NCBI GenBank assembly: GCA_036172665.1 | Contig: CM069876.1 | Coordinates: 620,001 to 684,000 of the forward strand | Direction: 5' to 3' | Source: Prosopocoilus inquinatus | Taxonomy: Eukaryota; Arthropoda; Insecta; Coleoptera; Lucanidae | Length of the DNA: 64,000 nt | Part shown: piece by piece, positions 57,100 to 64,000 of the stretch | Numbering within the stretch: the stretch's first letter is position 1 | Layout: the number at the start of each line of letters is the position of its first letter | Made by a program: the position numbers and the translations under genes | The notes under the pieces: generated by a model | What the model saw: the letters and a program-made list of their open reading frames with translations, nothing else | What the model was told of the DNA's origin: nothing | The model's database searches: none

Positions 57100-58029
57100 T
57101 TTCCCCCCCGCCGAGGAATATGCCCTCCGAGCATATTATCTTACAAGGTTATCGTCACGAAGCTTATTCGACACAGCAGTATGCATACATGTTCTACAGC
57201 CAAAAAAAATCCTACAGCTTTAACCTATCATGGAATTTTATATAATATTTTGTTTATATTTTTGCTTGATCTCTTCTCTCTTGATGTTCGTTGTTAATAA
57301 CATCCGCTATGAGGCCAATTATCCATTTCCTTTATTCCTTCGGTGGTGCAAAAAACAACATTTATTATCCTCCATATATCTTTCGTGGTCTGATGAGACG
57401 GCTCTAGATCACTTTGACGAAACGATAATATTTTGGTGGGACCTTGGTTTACGTTCCACAGTTGAAGTTGCAGATTTGATTGAAGGAAAAGATTCACTGG
57501 CGGTTGGCTTCTCCGAACTCCAGAAACGTTGAAGATCAATGATGTATCCATATGTTCCATGTAAGGAAAAGCAGTATCAGTTTGGCTCTTTTACAATGAG
57601 TTAAATTTAAAGTTATATTTTGGTGTTCAATTCAGTACAAACTATATTAAAATTAGCTTAGACGAGAATGTAATAATCTCATTGTAACAGGTTGGCCAGT
57701 CCCATTAAGTACATATTTACGTTCTCGTTTTCGCTTTACAATATAAGCATCTACATTTTAAATCGGATACCTACGTAACTAGAGGAAATTTATATTTATT
57801 TTTATTTTTTGAAGCTAGCATACTCTACTATTTTTGATTGTTCACCCAAAGATAACCACTAATCAGAATGATCTAGATGTTTGCTGATCAGTTCAAACAA
57901 TCCAGATTTTCGCGAGAAGTAGCTTCCTTTAGGTTTACTGTACATTTTCTACCATCGGGTAAGATGAATGTTCCCTCTTCATATTCTCTGAGGCTAATAG
58001 TTTGTCTTTTAGGTACTCTATTTTTTCTG
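57100..58029. other. Interior of the chimeric LTR insertion
   Basis: Between the VWC segment and the polypurine tract. Contains tttctaccatcggg (57946-57959) and its inverse at 58067-58080, and open frames of about 90-100 codons on both strands (57294-57560 minus, 57230-57532 plus) without recognised similarity. It may include further transcript-derived sequence or internal retroelement remains. Confidence 0.4.
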
Positions 58030-58410
58030 TTACATTTGAAGCATTTTAACTTTTTTCCCGCATATATCCCGATGGTAGAAAATTTTACATTCTGGACATG
58101 TCGGGCAACACTCTCCTCGTCCCGGTGGTATCGGATTTGAACATGGGGTGTAACATTGTACTTCCGTTTGGGTTATAATACTAGCGTCACATCTGAAGAT
58201 CTTGCAAGATTCTGTTGGATCCTTCCATTCCGTGTAACTTGGATGATAGACTCCTTTGTACATACAACCTTTGCATATATCACAACATCCGTCTTTTGAT
58301 TTTTCTTCGAACAAATAGCAGCCATCTTTTCTGGGGCAGTCTATATCACATTGTACGAAATCGTTCTCGTCCCGGTCTTGTCTCGAAACAGGAAGGTCCT
58401 CTTCAGACAA
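58030..58410 (-). pseudogene. Crossveinless-2/BMPER-like VWC-domain segment
   Basis: 126-codon frame. After LTR-encoded residues it reads NDFVQCDIDCPRKDGCY, KDGCCDICKGCMYKGVYH, TEWKDPTESCKIFRC, ITQTEVQCYTPCSNP and GECCPTCPEC. The cysteine spacing (C-x2-C, CC-x2-C) is that of von Willebrand C domains. The GC-YLFEEK and GC-Y-G-YHPS-EW runs match crossveinless-2/BMPER, a secreted BMP-binding regulator, as I remember it. Similarity fades after CPEC; the last residues are antisense to a nearby inverted copy (57942-57962). No signal peptide, no other VWC or VWD parts: a fragment. The first residues derive from the LTR, so it would be a chimeric peptide. Confidence 0.68.
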
Positions 58411-58589
58411 AAACTCCCCACAACACTTTTAGGCTTTATTGAGCACCGCTATGGAGCCACCTTGCCGAGCCCACCTTCCTTGGACGGTGCCACCTCGACT
58501 CTGTCTCCGCAATTTCCCAATTATCCGTAGCTCAGCAAAGTGACCCGTTAACAATTATATACAGCTGTCCCGAAAGAGTCTTCGTGACA
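58366..58589 (-). repeat. 5' LTR (Ty3/gypsy-like) of the chimeric insertion
   Basis: 224 bp, one mismatch to the left copy. Its end CGGGACGAG is fused directly to AACGATTTCGTACAATG, the start of the VWC-domain coding part. Confidence 0.7.
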
Positions 58590-60111
58590 ATACGTCCAAT
58601 TTTCTTTTATTTGTCATGGAAAACTCAAAAGCAAAAATACCATATTTGATTTGTGAACGAATTTCAGTAAAGAAACTTGTCGAAAACAAAATTATCCGAG
58701 TTCAGAGATGCGCTAATATTTGCTGATCAAAAGACGGATACAATGACGTCACGCCAGCATTATTTTATTAATTTCTTTCGTTATGCAGACTGCTCAGATT
58801 TCTTTTTACATTTCAGCACATTTATTCTCACGGAATATGTAAGTCACAAGCATTAAATGTTGGTGACGTCACTGTCAATCAAAACCTAAATAAATATTTA
58901 AGAGACTATTCCTATAACGCATTCCAACCTTAGTATAAAGTACGGCTGTATGCGTTCAATTCTATCTTTCATAGTTTTCGATAAAGCTAATCTTATCTCT
59001 CCGAATTCAAGACACGAATCTCCTTAGTATTATAAAATATAAGTTCGAAGTCAACCTTTCACAATTAACTAAGAGCAGAATTTATTGTTCGCGATTGTAT
59101 GTATAGGCAATCTTTGGTAAAGAAATATGATAAAATAGTTGCAATTTGTGTTCGTTTTTTTTTTAAATTTATTTTGCTGCGGCCCCCTTTGAAGTCCTAT
59201 GCACCTCCTAAGGGAGCGCGCCCCACAGTTTGGGAAACGCTGCCTTAGTAACCTTTGTATTTAAAATTGTTACTAAGGCATTAAACTGTATAGTAAATTT
59301 ATTTTACGTTTATAATGCCGGACCTTATTTATTTATTTTTGAAGTAAAACAGAGAATACTAATACTAATAAACTAATGCTAGCAAAAGGAGCGGCACTAT
59401 TAAAGGTGTTTAAAGAAACGTCAAAATTACGAAATTCATAATTTATTTTATCCAAGATTCTTTAGATAGTTATAAAATAAAATGTACATAATAGTAATTA
59501 TAAAAAACTACCAGGCCAACATAGATAACCAAATTAATGCACTAAAAGTGTAGAAAGATCATCTCTATAAGAATCATTATTGCCGCCTCAAAATCAGGTT
59601 CGTACTGCGCCAAAATGTCTTAAGAAACGTGTACTTTATAGTATTTTTTTTATTTTGGTTCTTAGCTTAAAAATCTGTCTCTTTTCTAAGTTGCTGTAGC
59701 AAAATTTTGTTTTGTTGATGGCGGATGGTGACATTGACTGACTTTTAAAACAATTTCAAGCAAATATCAGTATGAAGTTTATGCTTGTAATTGAATATTT
59801 TGTAAGTGTATAAAGTTTTTTAGTTATGTTTATGATTTGCGATTTCAAAAATAAAGGTAATTTCAAACATCCGTAATTTGAAAGTATGGTATCATTTGTA
59901 ATTTGGGACTGGAACAAATGTAGCTGAGTATGTTGCCACCAACCTGAAAAGTAAAATTTCGAGTTTTTTAATGTTCTATTTTATGAAACCCATGACTTAT
60001 GAATTTCATAATATAAGCCATTAAAGTACCCAAATAAAAAAAAATAAAATATGCTTTTTGAGAATGTGTTTAAATGTATTATGCGATGGTTCAGTATAAG
60101 GTGATGATATG
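58590..60111. other. Intergenic DNA with a hAT end
   Basis: AT-rich. 59211-59242 (gcgcgccccacagtttggga and aacgctg) reads on the other strand as a CAGCGTTTCCCAAACTGTGG hAT-type terminus; next to it a stem ccttagtaac...gttactaagg (59243-59279). No gene. Confidence 0.45.
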
Positions 60112-60113
60112 TA

Positions 60114-60782
60114 CACTTGCTTGCAATAAAATCGCGTACACCTTCAAAATCAAGTAGCAGAGTTTTCACCTAGTTTTTGCTTTGTAAATGGGTATTTTGA
60201 GAATTTTGTCTTGTTTCGAAACATACAGGTTAGGAACGGCCGTTGAAATTATTATTATTTTACTTGTTATGAGTCAGACAGTAGCTATTCAATAAATATC
60301 ACGACATTCCAAATATTTAACGGGCCATAAATGTAAAGTAATACAATTGTTGATTGCTGTCCTGTCCATATAATTTTTTTAACACTTGTCAAGACTCTTC
60401 AAAGCTCTATTTGTAATTTTCAACGTGTTGGTGACAAGAATATAGGAAAATTTATTAAAACATGGAATCCCTTGCGGTTTATGATGGATTTTTTGTTAAT
60501 TCAGAAGGGCATTATCCGAATCGTAAATTGACATTTTTGGACATCTATCTCCAATCATCTTTCCCATTTGCAAATTTTTCCTCTTCACACATATTATTTG
60601 TGCATCATAGTATTTTTATTTAAGCCTTAATCATTCACTACTGCTGTGAATCACTATTCATCTTCTAAGTTACTCGTTTTCTGTCAGTCTGAATTTTAAT
60701 TGTTTGACACTGACAAATAAAATGTTAAGACCAACAATACAACGAAAAACAGGTGTACGCGTTTTTTTTTTGCAAGCCACAG
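60114..60782. mobile_element. Tc1-type non-autonomous element, copy 2
   Basis: Inverse orientation of 26982-27660 with the same ends (cacttgcttgcaa ... ttgcaagccacag) and TA at 60112-60113 and 60783-60784. Moderately diverged; no transposase. Confidence 0.8.
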
Positions 60783-60784
60783 TA

Positions 60785-61507
60785 TTTTGGTTGAAAATTT
60801 GTCTAATATTATAAGAACCATTTGAATTTTGTAAGTGTTTATTACGATTTTTAATTAGCAAGACAAGCACCGCTAGTGGCCTTTTAATTTGTGAACAGAT
60901 AATACATTGAAGATCGCACTCCGTGACTAACAACTAAAGCTCGGACATTCCTAGGATACTTAGTAAAAACCAGTGTAAAGGTAAACAAAGCAGCGGCGTA
61001 GATTTCAACGTGGCCGCTGAACGAAGATTTCAACGTGACCGAGACACTCTCATCCTCGCACTCATTGCTTCATCAGCAACCGTTTGATGTAAATTACGTG
61101 TGTAACAGAATTACCTTTATAGTTTATGTCAAATTAATAATTATGAAAACGTAATAATTCTTTAATATATATTTTAAGAAAAGCTGGCATAATATGTACG
61201 TTTAATTCTTATCAATTATAGCGCCGTCACTGCAAAAAAATGGCTGCTCATTTGGGAATCTTTCGGTTATATAAACAAGTTTTTATATCCAGTCAACCAG
61301 AACTGTAGTGGTTACTACGTGCCGCATAGACTTCTCGGGTTTCGACTGGTTCATTCTTTTGTAAATATTCTTTTCTAACAGTGCAATATATTGGACGTAT
61401 AATTGTGAGTAATTTGTGGTAACTTTCTTCTGTGTTAACAGTTACAATTATTTGTAAATTTCATTTTTAATTACGAACGGGTCGATTTTGTGAACTTCGA
61501 ACTCGAA
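60785..61507. other. Intergenic DNA
   Basis: Nothing recognised. A short less AT-rich patch at 60990-61090 contains gatttcaacgtgrcc repeated twice (60992 and 61026). Confidence 0.4.
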
Positions 61508-61737
61508 CGGTGCGATTGTGGTCAAATTTAAGCTCTGTAACTAAAAATGATACACTCGTATATTCAATTGCGTTTGTTCTATTTATTTTTTTCATGCTTT
61601 AGTCTCACTTATACTTGTATCAAAAGTGAGACAAAAGTGGAAAAAGAACAAATAGAGTAAGGAGTCTTGAATAAACGAGTGTACCATTTTCACTTACAGA
61701 GCTTAAATATTTAACTAACAAGACCACAATCGCACCG
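61508..61737. mobile_element. Palindromic MITE with about 95-bp arms
   Basis: cggtgcgattgtggtc at the left and gaccacaatcgcaccg at the right; further inside, ttaagctctgtaa / ttacagagcttaa and acactcgt / acgagtgt pair as well, so most of the 230 bp folds back. Target duplication not clear. Confidence 0.75.
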
Positions 61738-61949
61738 TAAGGCTGTATGAAAATCTATTTTAGCAGATATAAATGCCAAATTTGATGCTGTTTGTGGCTA
61801 ACTACTGATTTAACCAATTTAAATAACAACAATTTAACTCAAATAAAGCAAATTAATCATTGCATTGATCAATTGAAACAGCACACACGCTGAAATAATT
61901 TGAGATTATGATGGCAGCACGCGTTTCTGTGCGAACCAAAGACGTTTAA

Positions 61950-63015
61950 ATGACGACAACGAAAAAGGACAGTTATTCCTTATCCCGGATTGATGACACA
62001 ATTGACACCTTGTCTGGTGCGAGATGGTTTTCTACCTTGGACTTGGAAAGTGGCTATTGGCAGGTTGGAATGCATCCCGAAGATAACGAAGAGACAGCCT
62101 TAACTGCAGGTACTGGTCTGTGGCGGTTTAAAGTGATGCCTTTTGGTTTATGCAAAGCCCCAGTCATTTGTGAGTGACTCATGGAATTGGTATTGCGGGG
62201 GCTTAGCTGGAAGACTTGCCTCGTGTATCTAGATGACGTAATTGTTGTTGGAAGAACCTTCAAAGAACACCTTGCGAATCTGACGAAAGTTTTCCAAACG
62301 ATTGAAGAGGCGAAACTGAAACTAAATCCAGCCAAATGCAAGTTCTTCCGAAAGGAAATGAAATGCATGTCATCTCTGATGCAGGAGTTGCGGCAGACCA
62401 GTTAAGAAGAAGTTTTTTTGGTGACGGCTCCAATATTGTCTTATCCAAGATCAGAGGGCATGTTCATTATTGATAGTGATGCTAGCAACCATGGAATTGG
62501 AGGCGTACTGTCGCAAGTACAAGATGGGCAAGAACGTGTTATTGGTTACTTCAGTAAAGTTTTGTCAAAAGCTGGAAGGAACTATTGTGTAACCAGGAAG
62601 GAGCTTCTTGCCGTGGTGAAGACAACAGAACATTTTCACAAGTATTTTTATGGCCGACAGTCATCTTCGAACAGACCATGCAGCATTGAAGTGATTGCTT
62701 TAGTTTAAGAACTTAGAAGGCCACTTTGCTAGATGGATAGAAAAATTACAGAAGTATAATTTTACGATCGAACATCGTACAGGTCGCGTCTAGAACAATG
62801 CAGAGGCACTTTCCAGAAGACTTTGTCCGGAGCATTGTCGGCAGTGATCAAAAGCAGAAAACAAAGAAGGGATAATTCCCATGAGATGGACTGGTGTAAT
62901 AGTAGGCAAATGGCAAACGAAGACCATCACGAGGGAGCCACGAGAAGATCTTGAAATAAGAACCGTAATTGAATGGAAGGAAAGAGAACAGCTTCCAACA
63001 CGGGCAGAATTATGA
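61950..63015 (+). pseudogene. Ty3/gypsy pol fragment (RT and RNase H)
   Basis: RT pieces: TLSGARWFSTLDLESGYWQV, TGLWRFKVMPFGLCKAP, a stop at 62175, then CLVYLDDVIVVGRT (catalytic YLDD, about 62225) and KLKLNPAKCKFF. A deletion near 62350-62420 removes the thumb region. The RNase H part follows: ILSYPRSEGMFIIDSDASNH (catalytic Asp), GYFSKVLSKAGRNYCVTRKE, then beyond a frame change KYNFTIEHRTGR and NNAEALSRR. No protease, integrase or LTR recognised. Old fragment. Confidence 0.85.
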
Positions 63016-63120
63016 GAAAAAAATCCAGTGTTTAAAACTTATTGGGCACAATGGGATTCTCTGGAGTTAAAGAATGGGTTGCTGATGAGTAAATGAAAAT
63101 TACGAGATGAAGACTAAGTA

Positions 63121-63551
63121 ATGCTTCCAACTGTAAGGGTTGCCGAGGTCCTGGAAGAGATTCATGAGTCCCAGAGTGTGCTTCTGAAGACGGAGGTGAT
63201 ACTGTTTTCAACATCATTAATGATACTCTTGGAGTTAAAATCTCTTTGGAGGATATTGAAAGAATTCACAGAGTTGACCGTGTTAGTGATTCGGGGGAGA
63301 AACGGAGGGCGATCATTATAAAATTCTGCTCATATGGAAAAAGAGCGCAAGTGTATACACCTGAGAAAAAAATAAAAGGTAGTAAAATAGTGCTGAAAGA
63401 AGATTTGACTAATTTGCGTCATAGAGCGTATCAAAAAGCAATTGGCAAATACGGTGTCTCACGTTGCTGGACATGCGATGGATCCATTTTTTGGAACGAT
63501 GCAGGCAAGGTCCATAATCTAATACAGACCATATTAATACTTTTAAATTAA
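63121..63551 (+). pseudogene. LINE ORF1 C-terminal part
   Basis: Frames join around 63246: SLEDIERIHRVDRV, KRRAIIIKFCSYGKRAQVY, GSKIVLKEDLTNLRHRAYQ and CWTCDGSIFWND. This is the arrangement of the RNA-binding ORF1 tail found in CR1/L2-like insect LINEs (IERIHR, IIVKF, G-x-x-I-x-EDLT, W-x-x-DG-x-I). One frameshift near 63246. It is followed within 60 bp by an endonuclease frame. Confidence 0.68.
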
Positions 63552-63579
63552 TATTTAATCGCTTGGTAGAGGATTTCTA

Positions 63580-64000
63580 GAACTTAAAGATTTTGTACTA
63601 AGTAATAGTTTTGATTTACTTGGGATATCTGAAACATGATCAAATCACGGTATTGATTCAGACACAGTAAAAATTCTTGGTTATATTTTTTTACGTGTGG
63701 ATGGGAATAGTCGAGAAGGAGTTATTGGCTTTTATGTAAAATGTATTTATCGTTATTCGATAATAGATACTGAATTTTTTCCATCTCTTAAACAATTATA
63801 GCTGAATATTAATTAATTGCATTTGGGATAGTTTACAGACAACCTCATACCGATGTTAATTCTTTCATCCAAGACATAGCAACATCTTTTAATACAATTT
63901 TACCGACAGTGGGCGAAGTTATATGCTCTGGTGATATTAACATTAATCTTTTCAATATAGGAAGTAATAATGTTAATCTCTTTTTGTCAATGATTGATAC
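63580..64000 (+). pseudogene. LINE ORF2 endonuclease start, runs off the window
   Basis: SFDLLGISET (catalytic Glu) with a stop where W is expected, then DTVKILGYIFLRVDGNSREG, GFYVK, IVYRQPHTDVNSFIQDIATS-like text in other frames, and CSGDININLF (Asp-Asn pair). Together with 63121-63551 it forms the 5' portion of a LINE, already carrying a stop and frame changes. Confidence 0.7.

Larger units (their letters stand above)
56876..58589 (-). mobile_element. LTR-flanked insertion carrying a host VWC-domain segment
   Basis: Two 224-bp direct repeats (56876-57099 and 58366-58589, one difference: gatcc versus gaccc near 57054/58544) bracket 1.27 kb. On the minus strand each starts TGTCACGAAG, has TATATAA and AATAAA, and ends CGGGACGAG. 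Just inside the left copy lies a polypurine tract (GGCGGGGGGGAAA), as expected upstream of a 3' LTR. No primer binding site follows the right copy; a crossveinless-2-like coding segment starts instead. Outer flanks TTAC and ATAC may be a worn 4-bp target duplication. Confidence 0.7.

Noticed and set aside
58215..58442. Plus-strand frame opposite the VWC segment
   Set aside because: Antisense shadow; the cysteine pattern is on the minus strand.

Overview
The window reads as nuclear DNA of an insect, possibly a beetle (order not certain). It is very AT-rich, has short spliced introns with GT-AG ends, and is densely packed with typical insect transposable elements. There are no bacterial operons, rRNA genes or CRISPR arrays. 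The one complete host gene is importin-4 (IPO4, a karyopherin-beta). It lies on the minus strand in 15 exons from 25826 down to 6576. I could place every exon with canonical splice sites and compatible phases, giving 1084 codons plus stop, close to my recollection of about 1081 residues for human IPO4.

Layout. 1-2950: mostly AT-rich DNA with a tandem repeat and one exon-like fragment resembling the FAT region of the ATR/mei-41 kinase. 2962-5126: a Penelope-like element with inverted terminal repeats and a 12-bp target duplication. 6576-25826: importin-4. Its third intron (12775-25260, 12.5 kb) is a transposon graveyard: a LINE fragment split by a palindromic MITE, a hAT element with perfect 8-bp target duplication, a very young BEL/Pao retrotransposon (identical 166-bp LTRs, uninterrupted 1729-aa ORF) inside a MITE, nested Penelope remnants, and a 290-bp-arm foldback palindrome. 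26982-37000: a Tc1-type MITE, a second hAT copy that splits a small ORF, and a third, diverged hAT. 38020-43919: two mariner-type elements, one split by a LINE fragment. 47239-50024: MITEs, a 56-bp tandem duplication and a tRNA-like relic. 50900-55140: a LINE split by a mariner whose removal restores the LINE reading frame. 56876-58589: two 224-bp LTR-like repeats flanking a crossveinless-2/BMPER-like VWC-domain coding segment. 60114-64000: a second Tc1-type MITE, a palindromic MITE, a decayed Ty3/gypsy pol fragment and the start of another LINE that runs off the window.

The most interesting signals are (1) the LTR-flanked crossveinless-2-like segment, joined to the LTR exactly where the other LTR copy has a consensus splice donor, which suggests a spliced chimeric LTR-host transcript copied back into the genome; (2) hammerhead-ribozyme-like cores (CTGANGA, hairpin, GAAA) in Penelope termini and in the foldback repeat family; and (3) two hAT copies sharing the same internal frameshifts, which implies mobilisation in trans. 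Apart from importin-4, a possible small gene nested in its intron 6, and a few exon-like fragments, everything recognisable is mobile DNA.
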